DNA from: JABCPE02 sp963516475
Lineage (GTDB): Bacteria > Bacteroidota > Bacteroidia > Flavobacteriales > Weeksellaceae
Direction of reading: 5' to 3'
Assembly (NCBI GenBank): GCA_963516475.1
Contig: CAUQBR010000002.1
Span: forward strand, 107,025 to 171,024
DNA length: 64,000 nucleotides
The notes under the pieces are model-generated. The model was given only the letters and a program-made list of their open reading frames with translations. It made no database searches and was not told where the DNA came from. Shown piece after piece: positions 33,085 through 43,600 of this stretch (the first letter of the stretch is position 1; every line of letters starts with the position of its first letter). A program made the position numbers and the translations under genes.

Positions 33085-35061
33085 ATGCAAGAACAACAGC
33101 ACCAAATAAAAATCTATGGATTTATCCAGAAAATGGTCTATACAGTAGTTGTAATGGATTGCCTAACGCTATTTTTTCAAGATGCAAAGATTTTTGTGCT
33201 TTCTGATTTATTGCGAAATTTTGGCAAAATGGGAATATTCTTTCCTCCTATCAATGCAAAAATTTCTACCATTATTCTCATTACACTCGTTGCCATAGGA
33301 ACAAAAGCCAAAAAGAAAAGAGACCTAAATGTTACCAAAGAGATTATTTTGCCTATCATCTTGGGATTACTGATGATTATCGGTTCATTAGCTTTTGTTA
33401 AGGAAGCCAGTATTCATACTTTGCCAAAAATAAATCCTTATCAAGTAGGATATGCATTACTCTCTTTGGTCGGTGCTGTTATTACCCAAATGGGAGCTGA
33501 CAGTATTTCAAAATATATGCAACAAAAAATGGGGCAAGACCGTTGGAATGTAGAGGAGGAATCTTTTGCCCAAAACCAAGAACTTGTAGAAACCCCCACT
33601 TCTGTAAATATTCCATATTTATTCCGACACAACCGAAAGACCAATAAAGGCTGGATAAATATCAATCCTTTTCGTGGGACTATGGTGCTGGGGACACCTG
33701 GGTCTGGTAAGTCATTCGGTATCATTAATCCTGCCATTCGGCAGATGATGAGTAAGGGTTTTTGTCTCTGCATCTATGATTTTAAATTTCCTGACCTTGC
33801 CCAAATTGCTTATTATCAATATCTTTTAAAAAAACAAAAAGACAAAGATTATAAACACGACTTTTTCGTTATCAATTTGAATGATGTAGAAAAATCAAAA
33901 AGGGTAAATCCATTTAAAAAAGAATACATTCAGACTCTTGCAGAAGCCCAAGAAATGGCTGAATCAATGGTTTCTGCATTACAAAAAGGAGGTTCAAGTG
34001 GTGGCGGTGGTTCAGAGCAGTTCTTTACCCAATCAGCAATCAACTTCCTCTCATCCTGTATTTATTACTTTGCAACTTATGAAAATGGGCGTTTTTCAAC
34101 ACTTCCACACCTTCTGTCTTTTATGAATAGAAGCTATGAAGAAATTTTTACTACTTTATTTCAACATGAGGAATTGACCTCATTACTATCGCCCTTTAAA
34201 TCTGCTTATGATAATAAAGCCTTTGACCAGCTCGAAGGACAAGTCGGAACACTCAAAATATTTCTCTCTCGTCTTGCTACCAAAGAGAGTTTTTGGGTAT
34301 TTTCTGGAGATGAAATTCAGTTGAAGATTTCAGATAAAGAAAACCCTTCAACTATCATTTTGGCATCTGACCCAGCCACACAGGATATTAATTCAGCTCT
34401 TTATTCTTCTGTTTTAAATAGAACATTAAAACTTATTAACTCCAAAGGAAATTACCCAAGTGGCGTGATTGCGGATGAGTTTCCAACTATTTACATTCAC
34501 AAAATTGATAATGTAATTGCCACTGCACGAAGTAACAAAGTTGCCGTAGTTCTTGGTCTGCAAGAAATTCCACAGCTTCGGCAGTTCTATAAAAAAGAAG
34601 TAGCAGACACTATTTCTGCAATTATTGGGAATATTCTCTCTGGTTCAGCTCGTGATAAAAACACTTTGGACTGGCTTGAAAAAATGTTTGGTAAAATAAA
34701 ACAAAAAACTTACTCTCAATCCATTTCTAATCAAGGAACTACCACTTCTATCAATGAAAAAATGGATAATATGATTCCTGCTGGAAAAATCGCAGCACTC
34801 CGTACAGGAGAAATGGTAGGAATGATAGCAGGAAGTGAAGAAAATAATTCTGAAGAATACAAATCATCAGCAATAAGTGGGAAAATCAATTTAGATATGA
34901 AAGCCATTAAAGAAGAGGAAGAAAACTATGTAAAAATGCCTACTTATTATTCTTTCATTGATAAAACTGGAAAAGACCGAAAAGAAGAAACACTAATGGC
35001 AAACTACCGTAGAATAACCAAAGAGGTAGAACTTATTATCAAAGAAAATATGAATCCTTAG
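33085..35061 (+). CDS. Type IV secretion coupling protein (VirD4/TraG-like)
   Basis: The coupling protein brings the relaxase-DNA complex to the secretion channel and pumps DNA. The 658-aa protein has N-terminal membrane helices (residues about 15-125), then Walker A GTPGSGKS in the phrase TMVLGTPGSGKSFGI, Walker B VIADEFPTIYI, and the late motif VLGLQEIPQLRQFY, as in T4CP of Bacteroidota (where it is often named MobC or TraG). It is the last gene of operon A, and a terminator follows. Confidence 0.93.
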   Translation: MQEQQHQIKIYGFIQKMVYTVVVMDCLTLFFQDAKIFVLSDLLRNFGKMGIFFPPINAKISTIILITLVAIGTKAKKKRDLNVTKEIILPIILGLLMIIGSLAFVKEASIHTLPKINPYQVGYALLSLVGAVITQMGADSISKYMQQKMGQDRWNVEEESFAQNQELVETPTSVNIPYLFRHNRKTNKGWININPFRGTMVLGTPGSGKSFGIINPAIRQMMSKGFCLCIYDFKFPDLAQIAYYQYLLKKQKDKDYKHDFFVINLNDVEKSKRVNPFKKEYIQTLAEAQEMAESMVSALQKGGSSGGGGSEQFFTQSAINFLSSCIYYFATYENGRFSTLPHLLSFMNRSYEEIFTTLFQHEELTSLLSPFKSAYDNKAFDQLEGQVGTLKIFLSRLATKESFWVFSGDEIQLKISDKENPSTIILASDPATQDINSALYSSVLNRTLKLINSKGNYPSGVIADEFPTIYIHKIDNVIATARSNKVAVVLGLQEIPQLRQFYKKEVADTISAIIGNILSGSARDKNTLDWLEKMFGKIKQKTYSQSISNQGTTTSINEKMDNMIPAGKIAALRTGEMVGMIAGSEENNSEEYKSSAISGKINLDMKAIKEEEENYVKMPTYYSFIDKTGKDRKEETLMANYRRITKEVELIIKENMNP

Positions 35062-35096
35062 CCTATATTCTTGATTGTTTTTATACTTTATTTCCG

Positions 35097-35133
35097 AAAA
35101 ATCCTCCGACTATAACTCAGTCAGAGGATTTTT
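35097..35133. terminator. Bidirectional terminator of operon A and the toxin-antitoxin pair
   Basis: A 15-bp stem with one mismatch (35,097-35,111 with 35,119-35,133) has A-rich and T-rich ends. It overlaps the last codons of the reverse-strand PIN gene. Confidence 0.8.
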
Positions 35134-35563
35134 TATAAAGTTTGTTTTTTAATTCTTCTGTAGTGATACAAATATCATAGCCTTTTTCTATTAAACCATT
35201 GATAAGAACTTTGTCTCCTGTCCAAATCTTATGCCCTGTGTGAAAATGTAGAGCTAAAAAAGGGGTGTCATCAGGGTCTATTTCTTTCATTATATCATAT
35301 GCCCTATGGAAAACATCATTATCAATATCATCAGCAGAGTAAAATTTTACATTTTTAGTGATATTTTTCAAAATACTGTTAATTTCTGTTTTATTCCGTT
35401 TGGTGCTTCTTATGATTTCTTTCAAATGCTCTATAATTTCTTCATAAATATAATCAGGAGCAATGAACTGGACATTTTTCTCATAAGACAAAATCCCAGC
35501 AATAGTTCCATTGGGAGAGTAAAAGCAACTTATGAAAATATTACTATCCGCAATAACTATCAT
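35117..35563 (-). CDS. PIN-domain toxin of a toxin-antitoxin pair
   Basis: A 148-aa PIN-domain nuclease of the kind found in toxin-antitoxin systems (putative toxin, PIN family). Acidic residues occur at the expected places: Asp6 in VIADSNIFIS, a Glu in the IYEEII helix, Asp-Asp in the central DPDDTPFLAL, and Asp in WTGDKVLI. PIN toxins usually cleave RNA. It overlaps its upstream partner by four bases. The pair sits between the two transfer operons on the opposite strand and could serve as an addiction module for the element. Confidence 0.85.
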   Translation of the reverse strand: MIVIADSNIFISCFYSPNGTIAGILSYEKNVQFIAPDYIYEEIIEHLKEIIRSTKRNKTEINSILKNITKNVKFYSADDIDNDVFHRAYDIMKEIDPDDTPFLALHFHTGHKIWTGDKVLINGLIEKGYDICITTEELKNKLYKKSSD

Positions 35564-35784
35564 ATCTCTATTCCTTTTTTAGCAAACCATTTTTTTGTTC
35601 CGTTTCTATTGATGGATTTAGAAATTTGCATTATTTCTTTTTCTTGAGTTTTAGATATTTTATTATCTTCAATAACAGCCTCTGACTGCTCTATAATCTT
35701 AAATTTCAAGCTTTTAAGAGCGATTTTTGCATCTTCCAACGAAATCCCCTTTGGTGGTTCTATGGTTAATATTCTTGACTTCAT
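35560..35784 (-). CDS. Antitoxin partner of the PIN toxin
   Basis: A 74-aa small protein directly upstream of, and overlapping, the PIN gene. It begins KSRILTIEPPKGISLEDAK, then a helical Lys/Glu-rich part. Its small size and position are typical of antitoxins that bind DNA and mask the PIN active site, but it does not match a family I can name with certainty. A reverse -7 box TAAATTTG (35,803-35,810) precedes it. Confidence 0.7.
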   Translation of the reverse strand: MKSRILTIEPPKGISLEDAKIALKSLKFKIIEQSEAVIEDNKISKTQEKEIMQISKSINRNGTKKWFAKKGIEI

Positions 35785-35802
35785 AATCCAAAGTATTTCT
35801 TA

Positions 35803-35810
35803 CAAATTTA
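35803..35810 (-). promoter_or_regulatory. -7 box for the toxin-antitoxin operon
   Basis: The reverse strand reads TAAATTTG, a perfect TAnnTTTG, 18 bases before the antitoxin ATG. The reverse TTTTG inside the adjacent 58-bp repeat lies about 22 bases upstream and could be its -33 box. The pair would then fire divergently from the repeat. Confidence 0.5.
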
Positions 35811-35826
35811 GAAAAATAATTTTACA

Positions 35827-35884
35827 ATGGTACAAAATAGTTCAAAATAGTTCAAAATAGTTCAACCCTCCCTTAAATCCTTGT
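35827..35884 (+). repeat. 58-bp control repeat, copy 2, before operon B
   Basis: A perfect 58-base match to 18,876-18,933, with three 10-bp iterons and a CCCTCCCTTAAATCC segment ending in TTG. The sequences just before and after the two copies differ, so the identity looks selected for a binding function. Confidence 0.92.
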
Positions 35885-35911
35885 AATTCTGATAAGTAAT
35901 GGTCACTTTTG
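35881..35911 (+). promoter_or_regulatory. Promoter of transfer operon B
   Basis: TTG at 35,881-35,883 ends the 58-bp repeat; 20 bases later comes CACTTTTG (35,904-35,911), seven of eight to TAnnTTTG. The ATG of the M23 peptidase gene follows after 16 bases. Element spacing is identical to the operon A promoter. Confidence 0.65.
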
Positions 35912-35927
35912 TAGAAAAAGATAGGAA

Positions 35928-36752
35928 ATGAATTACTTTATTAGATTATTCTTTTTTCTCTTAACAACAACCTGTTTTGGGCAGTTTAACACACTCACTT
36001 ATACCTATCAAGAAAAGGAAAATAAAGAGTTTTTAAATGAATCTTTTCCTTCTGCAACACAAAATGAAACAACACAAAAACAAGTTACAAAACCAAAGAA
36101 AAAAAGACTTTTCACAACAAAAGCAGACCTAAAAAAAGAATTGGACTCTCTAAAAACTCTAATTATTGATTTAGGCAAAAAAGAAAATGATAAAAAACTT
36201 AATTTCAAAAAAATAGAAGACTCTTTAATTCAAAATTTTCAAAACAAAATTGCAAAAAAAGAATCTGAAACAAACCATAAGAACATTAAAAAATACAATT
36301 TTATTTCCGAGAATACAATTAAGAAAATAGCAATGCCTTTGGATAAAATGCTGATTACTTCGCCCTTTGGTGTTCGTTATCATCCAATTTTTGGAGGACA
36401 GAAAATGCACAACGGAATAGACTTAGGAGCAAATTATGAAAATGTATACACGGTCTTAGATGGCGTAGTTTCAGAAGCTGGTTGGGATAAAAATGGAGGC
36501 GGAAATTACATAAAAGTAAGACATTCCAACCGATTTGAAACCTCTTATTTACACCTTTCACAAATATATTACAGAACAGGAGAAGTAGTCAAAGCAGGGT
36601 ATATTATTGGGAAAAGTGGAAATTCTGGAAACTCTACTGGACCGCATCTACATTTTGCAGTAAAAGAATATGGGAAATTTATCAATCCTACTCAATTTTT
36701 AAATGATATAATAAAAGCAAATAATTTAATCTCAGCATATTATGAATTATGA
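35928..36752 (+). CDS. M23 family metallopeptidase (peptidoglycan hydrolase)
   Basis: A 274-aa secreted zinc endopeptidase of LytM/M23 type. It has a signal peptide (FFFLLTTTCFGQ), a Lys-rich coiled stretch (residues about 60-120), then the catalytic domain with TSPFGVRYHPIFGGQKMHNG and IDLGA (HxxxD zinc motif) and TGPHLHFAVKEYG (HxH). In a conjugation cluster such an enzyme probably opens the cell wall for the secretion channel, as VirB1 does elsewhere. It is the first gene of operon B and overlaps the next by 11 bases. Confidence 0.9.
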   Translation: MNYFIRLFFFLLTTTCFGQFNTLTYTYQEKENKEFLNESFPSATQNETTQKQVTKPKKKRLFTTKADLKKELDSLKTLIIDLGKKENDKKLNFKKIEDSLIQNFQNKIAKKESETNHKNIKKYNFISENTIKKIAMPLDKMLITSPFGVRYHPIFGGQKMHNGIDLGANYENVYTVLDGVVSEAGWDKNGGGNYIKVRHSNRFETSYLHLSQIYYRTGEVVKAGYIIGKSGNSGNSTGPHLHFAVKEYGKFINPTQFLNDIIKANNLISAYYEL

Positions 36753-37434
36753 TAACCTACCAACAGATGATTTAAAAGAATTTGGAATTATTGGAGCGGA
36801 TAATACTTTTTCTAAAAAGCTTTCAAATGATGATATTCAGAAATTTTTAAAAGGAGAAAGCCTCGTGGCTGATAATGGAAAAGACAGGGTTGTGTTTCAG
36901 TTAAAAGATGAAAACACACGCCTTGAAGTCAATGTTTTTCAAAGAGATAGAGCTATTTCGGATATTCTTAATGAAGCCGAAAAAGGCATTTCTTATTCCT
37001 CTATTGAAAAGAAAAATAGTGCCAATGATATTTTAGGGTTTGAAAAAAAGGCATTCTTGTATGATGAAAAACTAAATCAAATTGTAGAGTTTGATTTGGT
37101 AAAAAACAGTAAAGAACTTACGCAGATTATTGCAGAAAGAAAAAATATAGAGGAAACCAACCGATACAAAAATGAGTTGCAAAAACTTAAAGATTTTCTG
37201 CTGGATAAAATGGACAATTTCCCAGAAATCGCTAAAGAAATCAGCAATGATATAAATATCGTATCTAAAACGATTAATACAATTGATGATGCTACACCAA
37301 ACCGAGAACAAGCTCAAAAACAGGAAAAATCAGATATTCAGCTGGGAGTAAATGACCCTGACAGGTATCAAGATGCAAACCAAGAGATAGAGGAACAACA
37401 GGAACAAGAGCGAAAAAGAGGATTTAGAAGGTAA
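36742..37434 (+). CDS. Hydrophilic protein of operon B, unrecognised
   Basis: A 230-aa soluble protein with no signal peptide or membrane helix. The N-terminal half has a compact pattern (DDIQKFLKGESLVADNG then RLEVNVFQRDR), and the C-terminal half is coiled and Gln/Glu-rich, ending in EQERKRGFRR. The basic Arg-rich end recalls the tails of the relaxase (KKRR) and of the 1,900-aa protein (SRMRR) in the same element, which may be a transfer signal. I cannot assign a function. Confidence 0.65.
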   Translation: MNYDNLPTDDLKEFGIIGADNTFSKKLSNDDIQKFLKGESLVADNGKDRVVFQLKDENTRLEVNVFQRDRAISDILNEAEKGISYSSIEKKNSANDILGFEKKAFLYDEKLNQIVEFDLVKNSKELTQIIAERKNIEETNRYKNELQKLKDFLLDKMDNFPEIAKEISNDINIVSKTINTIDDATPNREQAQKQEKSDIQLGVNDPDRYQDANQEIEEQQEQERKRGFRR

Positions 37435-37473
37435 TATTAGCTAATAAATACAATTCACAAAAAACAACAAAAT

Positions 37474-39921
37474 ATGGAACAAACTATGAGACCACAAAAC
37501 GAAAATGTTTTTGCAGAAGTAAAAGAGTATTTGATAGATAAGGTTAATGGAAAAATTAATAATGAATTTGATTTATTAGAAAAATTACATCTTGGCAAAT
37601 ACAATAATATAGTTGAACATCTAAAAAATGAAAGGATATTTGATAATGATATATCCGAAATAGAGGATTTTAAAAATAGAAAAAACATAGTAGGGCTTAC
37701 TAATGAGCAAGTCCAAGAAAAAATCCAAAATCTGAAAGGAGAAATTAATGGAGAACAAACAGCTGATAATTCCGAAACTATTAGACAGATAAGAGCGGAT
37801 ATTGAACACTATGAAACTCAATTAAGCAATCGTGAAAAGGGAATACCTGAAACTATTTTGAAAGCTAAATTTGAGGATATACCTCCATATAAAATTGGCG
37901 AAAAAATAACAGATTTCATTGATAGAAAAGTAGAAGATTGGGGATTAAAAAATGATTTTGAAAAACTAAAGTCTTTACAAATTGATAATATTTTTGAGAA
38001 GAATATAAATCTTGATGAGTTTAAAGAGAATCTGGTAAATAGAATAAAAAGCCAAAATCCTGAGGTTAAGGAAACTCCACAAGAAAAAATTTATAACCAA
38101 ATAGTGGAGGCATCAAAGAATTCTAATGAAGGATACAGCCCTTTGGAAACCTACCAAAATTTGAAAAACACAGCTGAGAAGATGGGGTTATCAGTAACTC
38201 TAAAAGAAGAGGCACATCCCAAATTAGATGATAACGAAAAAGCAAATGTATATTTAGCTTATTATAAAAATCAAGAGAAACTGCCTATAGAAACAGGTAT
38301 AACCCTTGAAGATGGAAAAGCAAAAACATTCTTAGAGAGAATAAATCCACAAACTAATGAAATGACTTTTGAAGCAGATGCAAGTAAAAGTTATACTGCG
38401 GAAAAACAATGGCAGGCAGATGCTCTAAAATCAGCTGTTCAAAAATACTATCAAAATATTGCTTTTGACCTAACAGAAAAAATGCTGGAAGATATGGATA
38501 GACATACTTATGAGAGGTATAAAAAAGATTCTGCAAGTGTGATTCAAGAATATATAGATAGTGGATTTTTTGATAAAGAAAAACAAAATATAAAAATGGA
38601 AACTCAACAAGAGAATGTACAGAATTTTATAGGAAAAATGGTTTTTTCTGACCATGGAAAAACTCAAACGGAACTTGATAAAGAAAGACATCAAGAATAT
38701 AAAAATTTGACACCAGAGGAAAAGAACATGGTGAAAGAGATGGGGGTTCGAGAGGCGATAAATCTTATAGAGGAAGTAGGAGAAAAAACAATTTCTCAAG
38801 AGGGGATAAAAAAGACACAAGAACACTTCGAAAGAATTATCAATGAAGCTGAAAAAGAACAGACAACGAAACAGAGTTCTTCGCAGAGTCAAAACATCGA
38901 AATAGAGCAGAAATTATCACTAAAAGATAAATATATCACACCTCTTACCAAAGAATATAAAGACTTTGTAAAAGAGATGGAAAATTCCTCTCCAGAAGCT
39001 TTTTACATGGATGGAGAAAGAAGTTTTACTGAAAAAGAAAAGAAGTTTATGCAAATCTATGATGAGAAACAAGGAATAAAAAGCCCTCAAATCTTTTTGA
39101 GTGAAGCCGAAAAAGAACAGACAACGAAACAAAGCCCTTCGCAGAATGAGAATATATACAATGATAAACAAAAACAGGAAGAAAAAATAAAATCTCCAAT
39201 AGAATCTGTTCAATTAGATTATCTCAAAAACCAGTTAAAATATCTTGGTTTTGGGGAAAGTAATAAACTACATCAAGATTTAGAAAAAGGAGTAAATTCC
39301 AATGAAAAAACTTTTAAGATTCATACCCAGTCGGACAGAGCAATGCAGGGAAATGAAGTAAATTTCACTTTAAATTTTAATAAATCTGAAAAAGGCGGAG
39401 TATTTTTAAATTCATTTAATGCAACTTTAAAAAATGAAATTGGAGAGGAACGAACTCACAATTTTGGCGTAAATCATTTTACAGCAAAAGAGGCAGTTAA
39501 TCTGCTGGAAGGACGCTCTGTAAAGACTGAATTCAAGGAAAATGAACCAGTTTTTGTAAAGCTCAATTTTGCAGAAGAAAAAAATGAATATGGTAATTTT
39601 AAATTCCAGACATATAATCAACAGGCTTACGGAGTAGATACAGCTAAAATTGTAGAAAAATCAGGGCTTATTTTTGATAAACCTGAACACAAAGATAACA
39701 CAGTCAAGTCCCTTGAAAAAGGAAATATTGTAAAAGTGAAATTTAACTTGGACAATAAAATCACAGAAGGAAATGCCGTACTGAACCCTCAATATAAAAC
39801 CCTTAATCTTTACGATAAAGAAATGAATAGGCTCAACACCAATAAACCTATTCAAGGATTAGATACTCAGCAACAAGAAAAGAATGATATAAGACAACAA
39901 AACATTTCAAGAAGTTTATAA
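37474..39921 (+). CDS. Large hydrophilic element protein with DUF3945-like C-terminal region
   Basis: An 815-aa charged, mostly helical protein without signal peptide. The C-terminal part (about 570-690) has LKNQLKYLGFGES, NEVNFTLNFNKSEKGGVF and FNATLKNEIGEE, resembling the DUF3945-type domain of Bacteroidota mobile elements. A stretch EAEKEQTTKQ occurs twice, 86 codons apart (bases 38,845 and 39,103), so part of the linker is duplicated. Proteins of this sort are encoded beside relaxases and helicases of conjugative elements, but their job is unknown. A terminator follows directly. Confidence 0.7.
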   Translation: MEQTMRPQNENVFAEVKEYLIDKVNGKINNEFDLLEKLHLGKYNNIVEHLKNERIFDNDISEIEDFKNRKNIVGLTNEQVQEKIQNLKGEINGEQTADNSETIRQIRADIEHYETQLSNREKGIPETILKAKFEDIPPYKIGEKITDFIDRKVEDWGLKNDFEKLKSLQIDNIFEKNINLDEFKENLVNRIKSQNPEVKETPQEKIYNQIVEASKNSNEGYSPLETYQNLKNTAEKMGLSVTLKEEAHPKLDDNEKANVYLAYYKNQEKLPIETGITLEDGKAKTFLERINPQTNEMTFEADASKSYTAEKQWQADALKSAVQKYYQNIAFDLTEKMLEDMDRHTYERYKKDSASVIQEYIDSGFFDKEKQNIKMETQQENVQNFIGKMVFSDHGKTQTELDKERHQEYKNLTPEEKNMVKEMGVREAINLIEEVGEKTISQEGIKKTQEHFERIINEAEKEQTTKQSSSQSQNIEIEQKLSLKDKYITPLTKEYKDFVKEMENSSPEAFYMDGERSFTEKEKKFMQIYDEKQGIKSPQIFLSEAEKEQTTKQSPSQNENIYNDKQKQEEKIKSPIESVQLDYLKNQLKYLGFGESNKLHQDLEKGVNSNEKTFKIHTQSDRAMQGNEVNFTLNFNKSEKGGVFLNSFNATLKNEIGEERTHNFGVNHFTAKEAVNLLEGRSVKTEFKENEPVFVKLNFAEEKNEYGNFKFQTYNQQAYGVDTAKIVEKSGLIFDKPEHKDNTVKSLEKGNIVKVKFNLDNKITEGNAVLNPQYKTLNLYDKEMNRLNTNKPIQGLDTQQQEKNDIRQQNISRSL

Positions 39922-39925
39922 TCCC

Positions 39926-39950
39926 AAAGGCTACCAAAAAAGTAGCCTTT
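39926..39950 (+). terminator. Intrinsic terminator after the 815-aa gene
   Basis: A perfect 9-bp stem (39,926-39,934 with 39,942-39,950) is followed by a T and an AT-rich stretch. The downstream lipoprotein and polyvalent-protein genes may depend on partial read-through or on their own promoter. Confidence 0.7.
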
Positions 39951-39967
39951 TATTAAATAACATCAAT

Positions 39968-40648
39968 ATGAAAAAGCCAATCATTTTAACTTTTTTATCA
40001 CTCACTTTGCTAAATTCTTGTAATAAAGAAATCAAATCTCAAAAAGGAGCAATAGATGTAATTTCTAATATCTATGTAGACGCTTCTAAAGATTTGGATA
40101 ACACTCAAAGTTTTCTTATTTCAAGACTTAATTATTCTAATGATACGATTATCGAATTAGTTCCAGACCCTAACAATTCTGTTATTACCAAAGAGATAAA
40201 TTTTATAAAAGATACCGTATTTTATTCATTAGGAGAACCAGCGAAAATAAAAACAATTTCGGAAGTGGTAACTGCCCAAAAGCCACGCTCAGTGTATTCT
40301 ATGAAAGACATAGGAGCTGTTTTTACCAAAGACAAAATTCCTAATTATGAACACCGAAGAACACTCAAAGACACTATATTATTTAAGAAAAAATACAAGC
40401 GATTTGAAATCAATTCGCCTAAGAATTTCAGCCGATATTATGTCTATGAAACCGATACTATTTTGCCTTATTCTCTTTATCGCCATGCAGAGATAGATTA
40501 TAAAGGCAGAATAGAGCGTATAGACACTTACAACAAGGAACAAGATATTTTTGTTACACTTCAATTACTGCCAAGAAAAAACTGGGATGAAGAAGCAAAA
40601 GATATTTTAAAATTCAATGATTTTATTAACAAAAAATCTAAAAAATAA
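39968..40648 (+). CDS. Hypothetical lipoprotein of the conjugative element
   Basis: A 226-aa protein with a lipoprotein signal (IILTFLSLTLLNSC; the lipobox Cys is at about residue 19). The mature part is beta-rich and acidic-basic mixed, without a domain that I recognise. Its place between the 815-aa protein and the 1,900-aa polyvalent protein, six bases before the latter, suggests a role at the envelope, for instance entry exclusion, but that is a guess from position. Confidence 0.65.
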   Translation: MKKPIILTFLSLTLLNSCNKEIKSQKGAIDVISNIYVDASKDLDNTQSFLISRLNYSNDTIIELVPDPNNSVITKEINFIKDTVFYSLGEPAKIKTISEVVTAQKPRSVYSMKDIGAVFTKDKIPNYEHRRTLKDTILFKKKYKRFEINSPKNFSRYYVYETDTILPYSLYRHAEIDYKGRIERIDTYNKEQDIFVTLQLLPRKNWDEEAKDILKFNDFINKKSKK

Positions 40649-40653
40649 TCCCA

Positions 40654-43600
40654 ATGAACCAGCGAAAATCTTACTCGGCGGATGAAATTAATAAAATCAC
40701 TGAAAGTGTCAGTGTTTTAGATTATTTCCAATATTTAGAAAAGCAGGGAAAAGTCCAGTTTGACAGAAAGTCAGGACATGATTACTATTTTAGAACTGAT
40801 GAGAATAAATTTTCAGTGAATGAAAATGGGTATTATGATTTCAAAACAGGACAAGGTGGAAAAATCATAAAAGCTGTGATGAATTTTGAAAATAAATCTT
40901 GGCGTGAAACGATGGATTTCTTAAAAGATTTTTCTAATGTATATATTTCAGAAGATTTTGCAGAACAGAAAAGATTAAAAGATACCCAAGCTAATGAAAA
41001 AAGTAATATTTCTGTTACCAAAATAACCCCACCAAACAATGATAAGCTTATTGAATATTTTAATAATAGAGGTATTGATAAGGATATTTTAGAGAAATAC
41101 ACGAAACAGATTCATTATAAGGTAGAAGATAAAAGCTACTTTGGTCTTGGAATAGAGAATCAATCAAACGGCTACGAAATCCGTAACCCATTGATGAAAT
41201 CTAAACTGGGTAAAAATGATATTGCCATTGTCAATAGAGAGAATGGGAAAAATGTTGTGGTTTTTGAGGGAATGACCGATATGCTTTCTTTTCTGCAACT
41301 ACAGAAGCTTAACAACAGAGAGAATAAATCTACACTGGTAGTTCTAAATTCAGTGGTTAATGTAGATAAATTCATAGAAGAATTTAAGGACTACAAAGGG
41401 AAAATCACTTTACTTTTAGATGGAGATAAAGCAGGGACAGATGCCTCTACAACAATATTAAGCTCAATGCCAAATCATAATATAGAAGATTTGAGATGGA
41501 AATATAGTATTGGGATTACAGGAACAGGAATCAAAGACTTAAATGATTATTTACAAAATAGAGAGGAAATACAATCAAAAAAGCGTAATTTAGTAGAAAA
41601 TAAATTTATAAAAAATGAAACAAATCAAGAACAATCCACAGGAATATCCGATTCTCAGTCAGTGGAACGAGGAAAAACTGAATCAGACAATAGAAACCTT
41701 GACAAAACAAGCCAATCCGAGCATAGAAACACCGACAGAGAGTCAGAAACTTTGGACAGCCACAATGTTGGAAATGGATTTAGCTCATCAGAGTCAGAGC
41801 ATTTGGGAAGAGGAAGACAACAGCCAAATGACAGCCACCGAGATACACAACCGCAGAGTGATAGAATTGAAGAAATTACACAACGAGGGGAATATAGCGG
41901 AATTGGACAAAATCTGGACAAGCAAAACAGAGGAGGACAGCCCAGCAATCAAGAGAATGGCGTGGGAGATGTCAATGGACTTGGAAGACCTGCCATATTA
42001 GACCTTGTTCAAAATTTAAAAGGTCAAAAAATATCCAATGAACAAATTACTGAATTAGTAAATAATCTTACCGAAGTAGCCGAAGATAAAACTATTTCTC
42101 TAAAACAAGATATTGAAATTACAGAGGACATCAAAGACCTCGTTTCTGCTTATAAAAGTGGCGGTATTGCCAAAGCAGGGCGAGGTATTTTAGATGAATA
42201 TTATACCGATGAAAAATTGGTAAATGCTGTTAGAAACCTTATTAAAGATAATTTTGATGGACAAAAAGAAATCAGTGTCTTAGAACCAAGTGTCGGCACA
42301 GGAAATTTCCTTTCAGCAGTTAAAGATTTAGATGTAAAAACAAACATCAATTCTTTTGAAATCAATGAAACTACTGCAAAAATCACAAAAATTCTTAATC
42401 CAAATATTGAGGTAAACCTCCGTTCATTTGAAACCGAATTTATAACAGAAAACGGACAAAAAAAAGATTTTTCTCCTAATTATGATTTAGTTATCGGAAA
42501 CCCTCCTTATGGTCAGCATCGTGGACTTTACAAAGGTCTGGGCGAAGAACCTAAAATTGCTCGTTATGAAGATTATTTTATCAAACGCTCTCTTGATGTT
42601 CTTAAAGAAGGCGGAACTCTTGCTATGGTTGTGCCAAGTTCATGGCTTAACCGACAAAATGAGCTTCAAAATGCAGAATTAAAAGAAGCTTACCGTTTGC
42701 CCAATGGAGTTTTCAAAGCTACTGATATAGGAACGGATATTATTATTTTAACCAAAAATTCTAATGCAGAAAAAAGAGATATTTCCAATTATTTTATTGA
42801 AAATCCAGCTAAAATTTTAGGAGATTTAGACCAAAAGACTAACCGTTTCGGCAAAATAGAAGACTATGTGAAAGGTAATTTAGATGATGCTTTACATCTG
42901 CTTCAACGCCATACAGACCAGCGAGAAAAAACACCTCAAAAAACAGAAGAAACACAATTAAGCTTATGGGATACAGAACCTATTGTAGAGGAAATTGTAG
43001 AGGAAAAAGCTGAAAAAGAACAGGCTAAACCTCAAGAAAATCAGACTAAAGAATTACAGCAAAATATTGAGCAGACCTTAATTAAATTGCACAATATCAA
43101 ATTCAAAAGTCCTGTCATTGTTAATGAAATTGAAAAATACAATGAAATTTATCGTGAAACAGAAAATACACCACAAAACTTTGATAATGAGAGAATAAAA
43201 GATATTTCTGATAAGTTAGAGCGATTGAATAAAAATATAAAATCAGAGGAACAGGAATATAAAATTCAATCCATACCAGAGATTAAGAAAGGAGTATTAA
43301 AATATCAATTTAACAAACAAGATGAAATAGTAGATACTGGTCTGCAAAACAGTCCAAATCTTACTAAAAACGAATTAGATGCATTTCAAAACACCAAATA
43401 TGATGGGGAAATCCAAATCCATGAAAGCCGACTTGAAAAATACGCTAATCTTTATAAAGGCTCAAAAATTCATGATTTCTACTATGCAGAAGGCGATATT
43501 TATGAAAAATTAGAGCAGTTAGAAAACGAAAAAACTGAACTCTCTCAATCTCAATATGAGAAACAGAAAGCTCTTTTAGAAAAAGTTTTGCCTTCTAAAA

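Noticed and set aside
35306..35647. A 113-aa forward frame over the PIN toxin-antitoxin pair
   Set aside because: It is antisense to two overlapping genes with clear PIN residues and has no start signal.
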